DNA of 64,000 nt, taken from the NCBI GenBank assembly GCA_036417435.1, contig CM070905.1, positions 67,411,092-67,475,091 on the forward strand. The letters are read 5' to 3'. The stretch's first letter is position 1; every line of letters starts with the position of its first letter. The DNA comes from Inia geoffrensis. Taxonomy: Eukaryota > Chordata > Mammalia > Artiodactyla > Iniidae. This document shows positions 49,085 through 60,399 of the stretch, in pieces. The position numbers were made by a program, and so were the translations under genes. The notes beneath the pieces were generated by a model that was not told the origin of the DNA, made no database searches, and saw only the letters and a program-made list of their open reading frames with translations.

Positions 49085-49984
49085 TGTCATGCTTGTCTCA
49101 ATCAGCTTGGGCTGCCATGACAAAATACCGTATACAGGAAGTAGATGGTACTCACAGTTCTTACTTCTCACAGTTCCGGACGCCGAGAAGTCCTAGGTCA
49201 TGGTGCTGGCCAATACCGTTCCCAGATGAGGTCCGTTTTCCTGGCTTGCAGGCAGCCATCTCCTCACTGTGTCCTCACAGGGCGGAAAGAGAGAGGAATC
49301 AAGTTTTCTTATGTCTCTTCTAATAGGGCACTGATCCCATCATAGCACACTCGCCCCACCCTCCTAACTAATTACCTACGAAAGGCCCAGTAGGGGAGGA
49401 AAATATTTTTCCCTGTATCCTTCTGAGTTCTTAGATGAGGCCCTGGTAAGAAAAGCCAGATTAACAAGAGAAAAGCAGAAGTTTATTAACATGGGAGATA
49501 AATGAATTACTCCCCAAGGTGGCCTAGAATTCAGAATTAAATATCATCAATAATAGGGAAAGGGGAGGGAGGATGTAGCCCTCTCAGGGGAGAGTAGTGT
49601 AAATGGTTTCTAGGAAAGATGAATAGGCCCTTGTAAGAATGGATGGGAGGTGTGATAGTTTGTGTGTGGTGTCAACACTCAGCCTTCCCTGGTTGATGGC
49701 CAGGGAGGGGATTTATGACGACAGTTTCGTTCCTTATGGAAGATGTGTCTGTACGCAGATCAGGGGAGTTTAGAAAAAGCCTCTCCTTGCATTTGCTGTT
49801 GCCTCTCCTGGCATTTGCTCTTTTTCCAGGGCCTACAGCTGGAAATAACCAATATGCCACAGTTGCATACCTTTTGGGGTATAATGTTCTGCTGCCCTTC
49901 AGCCCCATCTCTAAATATCATCACATCGGGGGCTAGAGCTCCAAAACATGAATTGTCGAAGGACACATTTAGTCTATAATAATT
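49085..49984 (-). mobile_element. MLT1-like LTR, split by a ~512 bp insert
   Basis: The left part (49085-49389: 'gggctgccatgacaaaatac', 'cttctcacagttccgg', 'cactgtgtcctcacagggcg', 'taattacctacgaaaggccc') and the right part (49902-49984: 'gccccatctctaaatatcat', 'cacatcgggggctagagct', 'aaacatgaattgtcgaagg') are the two ends of one reverse-orientation MLT1-type LTR. They join at 'aaaggcccc(a)tct' if the middle is removed. Confidence 0.8.
49390..49901. mobile_element. Insert inside the LTR, possibly a solo LTR of another family
   Basis: About 512 bp, ending in CA at 49901 and followed by 'gcccc', matching 'gccca' just before it (49385-49389). This fits a 4-5 bp target duplication of a retroviral-type insertion. 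It contains 'aacaagagaaaagcagaagt', common in old ERV-type LTRs. The start (GT rather than TG) is not canonical. Frames inside it (49672-49979) are chance. Confidence 0.4.
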
Positions 49985-52900
49985 CTTACTATCTATTTGA
50001 CACAATAAACACCACATTGAAACCTAAAACTACAAACAGTGATTCTAGTAATTAAGAGCCCCCAAGTGACAGCTGAAGTCAGGAACTACTGCAGAAATCC
50101 TGAAGAGCAACATACTTTCGATCTTCATGACACTTACACGCTTTTTACACTCTTAAGGTGAATTCCAGAAAAATTAAAAGAAGATTTACGTACATGTTTT
50201 AGTTTGGGGTCCTCGGGGTAGTGATCCAAATTTTTGAGTCACAGCTTATATACTTTCTGTGAGAGAATATATGTACATTCTCATATCTGTGCTCATGTTA
50301 AGAAAAATAATGAGTCTGATGTGAGTGGTGGATATGCAACTATGTTTGGGATTTGGGTTTGCTCTTTTCACCTTCTAGGCTGCAGTAACAGGTAAGTGCC
50401 ACAGCATTCTAAAAGCTATGATAAAAACCCCAGAGTCTTACACAGGTGAGCCCTGAACAATATCAGGGCACTACTTACTACTGGAGTATTAGAGTAACCA
50501 TGTCAAAATGATTTTTCCTACTTTATGGATATCTACTAAGAGGTGATTTTGAAGAGAGTGCTCAAAACCATTTTTGATCTAGTTCATGGTTTAGACAGTA
50601 GTAAATGATGTATATGTAGAAATGCAGGGCACAAAACACCTATTATTGAGCCTAACATACTATATTATACCTGACATTAGTGAGGATGGGAGTTGGACAT
50701 TGCTTACCTGGAACACTGTCAACTGTCATGAGAAGAAAAGTACATGTGCCATCGTTATCATCTATCAAGTCACGGTTGGGGCCTTGTGACACCATCAAAA
50801 ATCATGCCAGCTAAAGAAAAAGAAGGTAAGTCCCAAGAACTTTACTCATTTTTTTCCCCAGATCTTCCAGCTTGTGTGTTACAGCAAATTTTGTATTCCC
50901 ATATATTTCCTATCAATATTCCTTCATTCAAATTTCTTTTCTAATTCGTATTAAGCTACTAGTGTCTATAGATAGGTTTATATTTGATTTCCTACAATCT
51001 ACTAAAATAGTAGTTTTCTACTATTTTATTCTAAAGTGCTGCTTGCTTGGAGAGAGAACCCAATAACTTTTAAAATTTTATCATAGAACGACCTGTAAAT
51101 TACAGAGAACAAACTAGTAGAACCCGTCTTCTGACTGAATTTGGAGCTGGCTGTTTGTTCCTTCAGCAATACCTAGTAATGCACAGACAACTCTGTATTA
51201 GATTATTTGTCAATGTTATTTTATGAAGAAATTTAATAAAATTTACTACTCTGCAATCCACTGAGCACTTCCTAACTTAATTGTCATATTCTGCATTTCC
51301 TGAGATTTACAATTAAAATTGTGACGAGCCAGACATACAAACTACCCCTTGTGTGACAAGACAGGTTATTTGTATTTTACCAAAATGATATGAGATATTC
51401 ATTTATTGTATAAAAGTTCTATTAAAAATTGATTCACCCATATATAAGTACCTACATGAGATATATTTTAACTCTGAATAGTTTTTCAGCCCAATTTTCT
51501 CTTAAGGCCCACCACCACACAAAGAGAGTTCAATTTACTATTTATGCCCATGCCAGATCCAGTTAATAAAAAATAATGGCTCTGACATTTTATATTTTCC
51601 AAGGATGATCAAATAAGAAATGGTCTCCAGACCAGAATCAACATTTATTTTGATTAAGAAATGTTTAGTCTTCCTTACCATTGTCACTAGTCACCAATAT
51701 TACTTCCTAAATTTCTAAAACTACATCAGGCAATGTCTTAACTTATAAAATTTTATGCTGTTGTTTTTTTAAACCTAATTTTAATTGCTAGAAAGACCAA
51801 TAATAATATCAAGAGACCACATTTCCAGTATTATCGCTATTTTGTATGCTAAGTATGTGGTTTGTAAACAGAAACAGTGTATAACTAAAAAATCAAAGAT
51901 TTATTTTTACTATATAACTCTGAAGATACATTTATCTTTAAATACTCATGATAATTTCACACTGGCTTTAAGCAAAATAAATTCCTTACTGAATATGGAT
52001 GCAAAAATCCGTGTTTCTTTGTGCTCATCCTCTTGTTTGTTCTTTCTTTCCAACATCCCGGGTGACTGCAGTAAGAGTGAAGAATGTGGAATGATTAATG
52101 ACTTTATAAATGATTTCACGAGGCATTAAATTGAAAATCAACTTTAAGAACCATTTGTTTAGTCATTTCACTATACTTTCAACAAACACTTATTGAGTTT
52201 CAGGTATTGGGCTTGATGACAGGCTGATGAAGAAAATGATAGCTCTGATAACAACTAAGAAATTTGAGAAGGGGAGACCATTTGCAACTAATGTTGGTAG
52301 CACCAAGTTTTATTTAAGTCTTTTTGACCAGTTTTAGACTTGCTTGGAGAAGTTTTAGACCTGTCTAAATATCTCTAGGCTTGACATCTGAATGATTTTT
52401 GCTTATGTGACTTATTTTATGACTTGTAAAATTCACCACTTTGAGAGTAAGTATCCTAAACATAAAACGAAATTAATACCACATGCCTTACAGAGTACTG
52501 ATGTGGGGGAAAACAAGTATATACCTATATATATGAAGGTGATTGTCAACTACTGAGTTACACAAATGAAATACATTGCTATTAAGACACTTAACTGGAA
52601 ATATCCAGAGGCCATTCATGGACGTGAAACTTGAAGAGATGGCACTGTACATTTATAAATTTCAGTTGTAAAACAAAAGTATTTGAATAGAAATCTTAGG
52701 AGCAAGCTAAAAAGTAGGCAAAAGGGGCAGAAGCCAAAGACAGAGTCTTAAAAGATATGAACACCACTTACAAGGTAGTAGAAAGAAAAAGCAAATGACA
52801 AGTGAGGAGCATTCAAGATGTCAAAGAAAAATAGGACAGTGCAGCAGTAGAAGCCAGAGATATCACACCTAACTGAGGTCAGGTTCACGATGGAAAACCG

Positions 52901-53108
52901 AGGTCAGGTTCACGATGGAAAACCACACACCTCCCTGATGGATCTAGAGGCACTTCTTTATATTCAAGAGGTGGTTTTCAGCAGAATAATCACGAAGAAA
53001 GATTAAGAACTTCAGATGGAATAAGACATCTTGTTTTTAAAAAGTCTCTCTCCTTTATCTCTAAATCCAATCCATTTGTTTCTATCTGAACAATTGCCAT
53101 GAGCATTT
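49985..53108. other. Unique AT-rich intergenic DNA
   Basis: About 3.1 kb in which no gene and no clear repeat are recognised. A frame of 114 codons (51785-52129) has no recognisable domain. It includes a short perfect tandem duplication at 52875-52924. Confidence 0.5.
52875..52924. repeat. Perfect 2 x 25 bp tandem duplication
   Basis: 52875-52899 and 52900-52924 are identical; each starts 'gaggtcaggttcacgatgga' and ends 'aaacc'. The surrounding sequence is unique. Confidence 0.97.
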
Positions 53109-53118
53109 GAGAGGACTG

Positions 53119-53122
<4 letters not shown>

Positions 53123-53149
<27 letters not shown>

Positions 53150-53347
53150 CTTTTGCAGTACACGGGCCTCTCACTGTTGTGGCCCCTCCCGCTGTGGAGC
53201 ACAGGCTCCGGACGCGCAAGCTCAGCGGCCATGGCTCATGGGCCCAGCCGCTCCGCGGCATGTGGGATCTTCCCGGAACGGGGCACGAACCCATGTCCCC
53301 TGCATTGGCAGGCGGACTCTCAACTCACTGTGCCACCAGGGGAGCCC
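53123..53347 (-). mobile_element. CHR-type SINE, short form
   Basis: Reverse-orientation SINE with a T-run (53135-53149) at the left and the head 'gtgccaccaggggagccc' at the right. Target duplication: 'gagaggactgatat' (53109-53122) and 'gagaggagtgatat' (53348-53361), one mismatch. A TA repeat adjoins the tail. Three overlapping frames across it are artefacts. Confidence 0.95.
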
Positions 53348-53472
53348 GAGAGGAGTGATATCTTAATGAATGCTTCCTGGTTTCTGATGCCTCAGACTTA
53401 GAAAACAGTATCCCTGGAAAAAGACAAAGGGGCAGTATGGAACTTGAAGACAAGAAGACTTTACTTCTAGGT

Positions 53473-54063
53473 CTGTATTAGTCTGCTCTGGCTGCCGTAA
53501 AAAAACAAAAACAAACAAAAAAACCACACAAGGTGGGTATCTTAAACAGCAGAAATGGATTTTCTCACAGTTTTGGAGGGTAGAGTCCAAGATTAAGGTG
53601 CCATCAGTGTTGGTTTCTGGTGAGACCTATCTTCCCACCTTGTAGACAGCCACCTTCCTGTTGTTTCCTCAGAAAGAGAAAGAAAGATCTCTGGTGTCTC
53701 TTTCTCATAAGGACACCAGTCCTATTGGATTAGGGCCCCTCTTACAACCTCGTTTTAACCCTAATTACCTCTCTTAAGGACACATGGGGGGGCTTCCCTG
53801 GTGGCACTGTGGTTGAGAGTCCGCCTGCCGATGCAGGGGACACGGGTTCCTGCCCCGGTCCGGGAAGATCCCACATGCCACGGAGCAGCTGGGCCCGTAA
53901 GCCATGGTCGCTGGGCCTGAGTGTCCAGAGCCTGTGCTCCGCAACAGGAGAGGCCACAGCAGTGAGAGGCCCGCGTACCGCAAAAAAAAAAAAAAAAAAG
54001 GACACATGGGGGTTTGGGGTTCAACATATGAATTTTCGGGGGGACACAATCCAGTCAATAACA
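53473..54063 (-). mobile_element. MLT1-type LTR, split by a SINE
   Basis: Reverse-orientation LTR: 'tgtattagtctgctctggct' at the start, 'ggattttctcacagttttgg', 'ataaggacaccagtcctat', 'cgttttaaccctaattacc', then, after the SINE, 'ggttcaacatatgaattttc' and 'ggacacaatccagtcaataa'. A short A-rich expansion lies at 53500-53522. No internal ERV sequence adjoins it. Confidence 0.9.
53791..53997 (+). mobile_element. CHR-type SINE, short form, inside an LTR
   Basis: Plus-orientation SINE: head 'ggcttccctggtggcactgt', body, end 'gagaggcccgcgtaccgc', and an A-tail. A perfect 15 bp duplication, 'aaggacacatggggg', lies at 53776-53790 and 53998-54012. Within the tRNA-like part, an A-box-like 'tggcactgtggttgaga' and a B-box-like 'acgggttcctgcc' are seen. 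Confidence 0.97.
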
Positions 54064-54574
54064 AGACCTGAGTATATCAAGGGTATATGGTGACTAGTGA
54101 TTAAGGAAAGTTGCTCTCATCTAACATTTAGGATGTTGGTTATAAGATATTGAATTAACAAAACTGTTTCTCTGTGAAAGAAGCAATCCAAAACAAGATA
54201 AATCCTTCTACTAAAATGTCTAACTAGCATTTCTCCCATATTTTCTTTAACTTTCCAACCTGTCCTCTACATACATATGAGTTACCTTCCTAAACTTTAA
54301 GTCAGACCTTTCTACTCCTCTCTTGAAAAACCTTCAATGACTCCCCACTGCTTAATGCATAAAATTTTAACATTGTAATTACTCATTCAGTTCTGAATAA
54401 CCTGGCTCCAACTTGTATTTTGTGTCATCCATCACTCTACTCTTCAGCCACAGAGGACTACTCATTGCTACTTGGACTTTTCATGGTTTTTGATAACATT
54501 ATGCCTACGCTAACACTGTTTCTTCAGCCTGGAATGTCTTCGTCCTCGAGGCACACTTCATTTTTCTTTTTTTT

Positions 54575-54855
54575 TTCTTTTTTTTTTTTTTGGTACCTTT
54601 TAAAAATACCAGGCTTTATTTTTTAGAGCAGTTTTAGGTCTACAGAAAGACTGAGCAGAAATTATAGAGCACTCTCATTTAGCTCCTCTCCTCCTGCACA
54701 GTTTCCCCTATTATTATCTTTCATTATTTTTTTTTAAGTTTTTAAATAGGCTTTAGTGGAGTATAATTACTTTACAATGTTGTGTTAGTTTCTGCTATGT
54801 AACAAAGTCAATCAGCTATATGTATACATATATCCCCATATCCCCTCCTTCTTGA
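54575..54855 (-). mobile_element. L1 3' fragments inserted in the L2
   Basis: Reverse-orientation pieces: 'tttagagcagttttaggtct' at 54624-54715 (old L1M 3' end), then 'tttagtggagtataattact' to 'atatccccatatcccctcc' at 54750-54850 (younger L1 3' UTR). The possible target repeat 'aggcacacttc' / 'aggcccacttc' near 54558 and 54857 suggests one insertion event brought at least part of it. Confidence 0.7.
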
Positions 54856-55121
54856 AAGGCCCACTTCTACATTCCAGGGCTTCAGTGAAGCCTTCCTTGA
54901 TCTCAGCGAGAAGAAATCACCCCCAAAACTCTTTGAGCATAAGTTAATTGCTTACAAAAATAAACTCAAAATGACTTAAAGACTTAAACATACGATATAA
55001 CACCATAAAACTCCTAGAAGAGAGCACAGGCAAAACATTCTCTGACATAAATCATACCAATGATTTTTTTTAGGTAAGACTGACAAGGCAATGGAAATAA
55101 AAACAAAAATAAACAAATGGG

Positions 55122-55452
55122 GGGCTTCCCTGGTGGTGCAGTGGTTGAGAATCTGCCTGCCAATGCAGGGGACACGGGTTCGAGCCCTGGCCTGGGAAGA
55201 TCCCACATGCTGCGGAGCAACTGGGTCCGTGAGCCACAATTACTGAGCCTGCGCATCTGGAGCCTGTGCTCCGCAACAAGAGAGGCCGTGATAGTGAGAG
55301 GCCCGCGCACCGCGTTGAAGAGTGGCCCCTGCTTGCCACAACTAGAGAAAGCCCTCGCACGGAAAGGAAGACCCAACGCAGCCATAAATAAATAAATAAA
55401 GCAAACTGTCAACAAGTAAAAATAAATAAACACTATTATAAAATAAATAAAT
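55122..55452 (+). mobile_element. CHR-type SINE, long form
   Basis: Full long-form SINE: head 'gggcttccctggtggtgcag', B-box-like 'acgggttcgagccctgg', the 3' extension 'gccacaactagagaaagccc' and 'gacccaacgcagccata', and an (AAAT)n tail. Perfect 15 bp duplication, 'aaataaacaaatggg', at 55107-55121 and 55453-55467. The short-form copies in this window lack this 3' extension. Confidence 0.95.
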
Positions 55453-55495
55453 AAATAAACAAATGGGACCTAATCAAACTTACAAGCTTTTGCAC

Positions 55496-55588
55496 AGGAA
55501 AGGAAAGGAAAGGAAAGGAAAGGGAAGGAAAGGAAAGGAAAGGAAGGAAGGAAGGAAGGAAGGAAGGAAGGAAGGAAGGAAGGAAGAA
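55496..55588. repeat. (GGAAA)n/(GGAA)n purine microsatellite
   Basis: About 90 bp of GGAAA repeats changing to GGAA repeats, inside the L1 ORF2 sequence. The long minus-strand frames with [13 protein letters not shown] peptides at 55436-55970 are read through this tract and are not genes. Confidence 0.95.
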
Positions 55589-56205
55589 AAGACAACCTAT
55601 GGAATGGGGGAAAATATCTGCAAATGATGTGACCGACAAGGGCTTGATCTCTGAAACATACAAACACTTCATACAACTCAACAACAAAAGTAAACAACCC
55701 AGTCGAAAAATGAGCCAAAGACCTTAACAGACATTTCTCCAAAGAAGACATACATATGGCCAGTAGGCACATGAAAAGATGCTGAAGATCATTAATTCTT
55801 AGAGAAATGCAAATCAAAACTGCAACGAGGTACCACCTCACTCTGGTCAGAGTGGCCATCATCAAAAAGTCTACAAACAATAAATGCTGGAGAGGGTGTG
55901 GAGAAAAGGGAACCCTCCTACACTGTTGGTGGGAATGTAAAATCGGTACAACCATTACGGAGAACAGCATGGCAGAAAACTAAAAGTACAAACTAGTTTT
56001 ACAAAAATTAAAAATAGAGTTACTAAAAATATGATTCAGCAATCCCACTCCTAGACATAGAGCCAGACAAAGCTATAATTCAAAAAGATACATGCATCTC
56101 TATGTTCATAGCAGCACTATTCACAATAGCCAAAACATGGAAACAACCTAAATGTCCATCAACAGATGAATAGATAAAGAAGGTGTGGTACATACAAATG
56201 AACTT

Positions 56206-56515
56206 ATTTACCAAACAGAAATCACAGATGTAGAAAACAAACCTATGGTTACCAGCGGGGAGAAGGGGGACGGGATAAATTGAGAGATCGGGATTGACAT
56301 ATACACACTGCTATACATAAAACAGATAACTAATAAGGATACACTGCATCACACAGGAACTCTACCCAGTACTCTGTAATGACCTATACGGAAAAATAAT
56401 CTAAAAAAGAGTGAATATATGTATATGTATAACAGATTCACTTTACTGTACACCTGAAACTAACACAACATTGTAAATTAACTATACTCCAATAAACATT
56501 TTTTTAAATACATTA
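56206..56515 (+). mobile_element. Second L1 3' end nested in the L1
   Basis: Plus-orientation 3' UTR ('aaacctatggttaccagcgg', 'aacacaacattgtaaattaa', 'ctatactccaataaacatt'), ending in a T/A-rich tail. The outer L1 reads 'aaagaaggtgtggtacata' before it and, diverged, 'taaaaagatgtagtacata' after it, which looks like an old target duplication. Confidence 0.8.
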
Positions 56516-57172
56516 ATTTTTAAAAAGATGTAGTACATATATACAATGAAATATTACTTGGCAATAAAAAAAGAATGAAAAAATGCCATTTGCAGTAACG
56601 TGGATGCTACTAGAGATTATCATACTAAGTGAAGTCAGTCAGAAAGAGACAAATACCGTATGATATCACTTACATGTGGAATCTAAAATATGACACAAAT
56701 AAGCCTATCTATGAAACAGAAACAGACTCACAGACGTAGAGATCAGACTTGTGGTTGCCAAGGGGGAGGGGGGGAGGGAGAGGGATGTACTGGGAGTTCG
56801 GGGTTGGTAGATGCAAACTATTACATTTAGAATGGATACACAACAAGGTCCTGCTGTATAGCACAGGGAACTATATCCAAAATCCTGGGATAAACCATAA
56901 TGGAAAAGAAAATAATAAAAGAATGTGTATATGTGTATAAATAACTGAGTCACTCTGCTGCACAGCAGAGACTGACACAACATTGTCAATCAACTCTCCT
57001 TCAATTAACAAAATAAATTTAAAAAATAAGTTAATTGCTTACATGTCTGTCTTTCCCAAAATACTATGAGCTTCTTAGGGCAGAGAATGTTTTATTTATA
57101 TTTTAACCAGCCTACCTTAAAAACAAAAACAAACCTGTCATATAGTAAGTGCTGAATAACTGCTCAATGATT

Positions 57173-58599
57173 GAGGAGATTGGAGAGGCTATGGAGAATA
57201 GTTATTAGAAGTGTCTGATAGGTAAAGAAAGGTAAAAAATAGAAAATTGAAAATAGAAAAAAGTTTCAGTTTTTTTCTCCAAGAGAAGAAACTGTCTGTA
57301 GTTTATAAGAAGAAGCTATGAACACGCTGCCAGTGATCATCTATACGGAGTGGCCTCAAAAATGAGAGACAAGCAGACTCTAATTCACTAGGCATTCCAA
57401 ACTGCAGCTTGATTCCAAAAGATACATATATCCATTTTCCTGTCCGAGCAGCAAGAACAACAACAAAAGAGGTAGATATAAGAGGAAAACACTTCAAATA
57501 TGCCCTAAGTCCCTTGACCTTGTAAAGTAAAACTTGCCGTACCTCTCTTTGTAACCCATAGAAGTGTACAAAGTGTTCCATGGACTCATAGTCTATTGGG
57601 GGAGAAAAACCATGTTCTGAGTTCACACTGAATAGCTCTTTGTAAGAAATTACACAGCAGCACAACTGAAATAACTAATTGCAACAAGAAAAGATGGTGA
57701 CTGCAGAATATAACTCACTTAATAGATTTTCTAATGCCTCTCTTTATACCAAAGGGGAGTAGCCCTTTAGCCAATAAAGTAAATTTTCTGATCTCCAAAT
57801 GGGTACTTTATCCTCATTCAGGCTGATACTGCAGCGACATCATGAATTTCTCAGACAGCTTTGTGAATCAGCAGAGTATTTCAGAGGAAAGCATTGACTG
57901 CTAAAAGCAAAGCTGTTATTTTTTAAACAGCCTTTAAACTAGTAGATGAAACATTTCATTTTGGATCAAGGATGCATTTGCTCCAGCCACCTAGAGGAGC
58001 AGAGAGAGCTGAACCAGTTGGGAAGGAACAGAATAATGTTACTGTGTCAGCCAAACCTCAAAGTATACCGTTTTGCAGGTCAAACATTTTTGACTTCTTT
58101 TTAGTATCCAGGTCTATAATTCTTATTTCCAAAGAGCTTAAACATTAATATTCCATGAAGTATCATCCTATATTTCTAAAGTATCTTTAGAAAGCCATTA
58201 ACTAATTTGTTCATAATAAACTTTGAGGTCTAGAAAAAAACTGGTTTTCTTTCTCTTCAAATAACCGCAAGAAAGGAAATTCAGACAAGAAAAATGTACT
58301 CTTCCTAATACATCCATTCAACAAATGTTCTGAGTGCTTCCATATGCTAGGCATTGTGTTAGGTGCTGGGAATACTAGAGCAGTATGACACAGTCCCTTT
58401 CCTCAATCATATGACAATACACAGTGTTTAGAGGTCAAATTAATTTGACTCAAGATATCCCCACCCTTCTCTTTTCTTTGTTCTGGTGAATTGATGAGTG
58501 TTTTTGAAGCTTTCATATGGTAAAATTGTGATTTAAGTCGACTCACAGTCTTAAATAGCTTAATATAGACTTAGTTTCATCAAATCCTTGGATATGTTT
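57173..58599. other. Unique intergenic DNA
   Basis: No repeat is recognised. A minus frame of 120 codons at 57303-57665 is the longest outside repeats; no domain, signal peptide or splice context is seen and chance is the likeliest reason. The stretch 57780-57990 is unique and compositionally even. Confidence 0.45.
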
Positions 58600-58614
58600 T
58601 ACTTTCCACTTTTT

Positions 58615-58818
58615 TTTTTTTTTTTTGCGGTACGTGGGCCTCTCATTGTTGTGGCCTCTCCCGTTGAGGAGCACAGGCTCCGGACGCGCAGGCTCAGCGG
58701 CCATGGCTCACGGGCCCAGCTGCTCCGTGGCATGTGGGATCTTCCCGGACCGGGGCACGAACCCGTGTCCCCTGCATCGGCAGGAGGACTCTCAACCACT
58801 GCGCCACCAGGGAAGCCC
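58615..58818 (-). mobile_element. CHR-type SINE, short form
   Basis: Reverse-orientation SINE with the head 'cgccaccagggaagccc' at the right and a T-run at the left. Perfect 15 bp duplication, 'tactttccacttttt', at 58600-58614 and 58819-58833. Very close in text to the copies at 31488 and 53791, so among the younger insertions. Confidence 0.97.
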
Positions 58819-58833
58819 TACTTTCCACTTTTT

Positions 58834-59523
58834 ATGGACGTAAATATATCTTATTTGGGGAGTCCTAGCTTCAAGCAAGTTCTTTAAAATGTTGTACTGC
58901 ATAAAGAATAGGGTTGAGAGTAAAGCATAGAATATTTATTAAAATACGTAATGCTGAAATTATATGTTGAAGAAAAACCTTTTCTTACACAGAACAACCT
59001 GTATATTACTGGCAAGGACACTGACTGATTGCCATGGTTATGTGTATCCTTCAGAATTATGTGCATGCATTCTTATGTCTATTGACTCTGATAGGTTTAT
59101 GTGTGTGTATCTAGTATGGACAGTTTAACCCCCAGATTTCCTGTGGCCACTGATAAGTCTCAGTCTTCAAATCATTCCATGCTTTTACTGTTGCCTACTG
59201 CCAATCTTTTAAACTAAGAGTTTACACTGCAGACCGTTTATTCTTAAAACAGGTTTCTCAGTTTAATTTTATTCATAATTTTCATATCTATGCATCAGCT
59301 GTACCATTATCTGTATATGTCGTTTTCAGCTCACGTTTTAAATAAAAGAAGCCCCATTTCAAACAACCATATTTTTAAATCAGTTTGCTATTATACATGT
59401 GTGTGTGTCATATATATATGTGTATGTGTATGTATTATATATACATATGTGTGTGCACACATATACACACATATACTCTATTAAACAATAACATTAACAT
59501 ACAACCATAAATATGTGACATTT
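58834..59523. other. Unique AT-rich DNA with a microsatellite
   Basis: No gene is recognised. A TG/TA/CA mixed microsatellite lies at 59396-59476; the 64-codon frame across it is an artefact. Confidence 0.5.
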
Positions 59524-59748
59524 AAGCCAAGGATCAACAAACTTTTTCTGTGAACAGCCAGTTAACGATTTAGTTTTTGCAGGACATACAATCTCTGTAC
59601 ATCTCAACTCTGCTATTCCAGTGCAACAGCAGCCATAGACAGCAATGTAAACCAGTGAGCATGGTTGTGTTCAAATAAAACCATAGTTACAAAAACAGAC
59701 AGCAGACCAGATGTGACCCATGGCCTGAAGTCCTTTAGACCCCTAATC
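59524..59748. mobile_element. hAT-Charlie-like MITE
   Basis: The order 'caacaaactttttctgtga', 'tttttgcaggacatacaat', 'caacagcagccatagacagc', 'tgtgttcaaataaaacca', 'agatgtgacccatggcctg', 'tagacccctaatc' matches a common non-autonomous DNA transposon of mammals. The ends (ggatcaacaaac / gacccct) are decayed relics of its terminal inverted repeats. The subfamily name is not certain. Confidence 0.75.
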
Positions 59749-60044
59749 TACACATATCCTACATCATCAACGATAGGCATATCATTCTATATGAAACAAT
59801 GCTTTAATATAATTCTTTGGAGTTATGAGGCTAATGTGTATCTAACCTTTTACTTTTACTTGAGTGGCCATTCTTAGCCCCGTAAGTATGGTGGGTTTTG
59901 GTCAATTTTTGCACAACAGCGAGGAGGCTGAAAGAACCCATGCTGATATTTCCAGTTAGGAAGGGACAAAGCATGGTTTGCTGATTGGCATTTTGAAACT
60001 CTCCTAAGTGTTCCTGCTGGTAGATTAAGAAAAAGTGGTGTGTT

Positions 60045-60160
60045 GATACAGAAAACAAATTTATGGTTAAGAAAGGGGAAAGGGGGATAAATTAGGAGTC
60101 TGGGATTAACAGATACACACTACTATATATTAAAAATAGATAAACAATGAGGACCTAGCT
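60045..60160 (+). mobile_element. L1 3' UTR fragment
   Basis: 'gatacagaaaacaaatttat', 'gggggataaattaggagtct' and 'cagatacacactactatata' match the 3' UTR of L1. It is truncated at both ends, with no tail. Confidence 0.7.
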
Positions 60161-60399
60161 GGCCTACATTTCCTTAATTGTACCAAAATGTTTTTATAAA
60201 TATTTTATCATAAATTATGTGAACGTCTGATATTTCTTTACAATGAGTTTTAATACTATGCATATATTTTGAGTTTTATGTATAACTGTCCACCCATTTG
60301 CACTTCCATCAGTGGTTCTATATTTAGAATTCTGAATGATGCATAACCCTTGCCTGAAAACGTGTGACTGTTGTTAATTAAGATCAGTAATATTTGGAA

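Larger units (their letters stand above)
54957..57025 (+). mobile_element. L1 inserted in the L2, itself hosting a SINE and another L1
   Basis: A 5'-truncated plus-orientation L1 with a perfect 18 bp target duplication, 'ataagttaattgcttaca' (54939-54956 and 57026-57043). It starts in ORF2 ('caccataaaactcctagaag') and ends with an A-rich tail at about 57014-57025. ORF2 text includes 'aatgctggagagggtgtgg' (about 55883). It is interrupted by a SINE (55122-55452), a purine microsatellite, and a second L1 3' end (56206-56515). No frame is open for long. Confidence 0.93.
54230..57172 (+). mobile_element. L2, split into three pieces by later insertions
   Basis: Pieces at 54230-54574 ('gactccccactgcttaatgc', 'ataacctggctccaacttg', 'cagcctggaatgtcttcg'), 54856-54938 ('ggcttcagtgaagccttcct') and 57044-57172 ('gagcttcttagggcagagaa', 'tagtaagtgctgaataactg') follow the order of the L2 3' region in plus orientation. 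Once the inserts are removed they form a single colinear copy. Confidence 0.78.

Noticed and set aside
50744..50944. Frame ending near a 'gaaggtaagtcc' donor-like site
   Set aside because: No acceptor-like tract upstream and no second feature to support an exon.
53791..53997. A functional tRNA gene suggested by A-box and B-box-like motifs
   Set aside because: The motifs belong to the tRNA-derived head of the SINE; no tRNA fold with anticodon arm is kept.
53742..54093. Overlapping 87-96 codon frames with Arg/Pro/Gly-rich peptides
   Set aside because: They are readings of a SINE in several frames; the same peptides recur at each SINE copy.
55436..55970. Minus-strand frames with repeated [13 protein letters not shown] peptide
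   Set aside because: The peptide is a translation of the GGAAA/GGAA microsatellite within antisense L1.
57303..57665. 120-codon minus-strand open frame outside repeats
   Set aside because: No domain, signal peptide, splice signal or familiar motif. A frame of this length is expected by chance somewhere in 64 kb on six frames.
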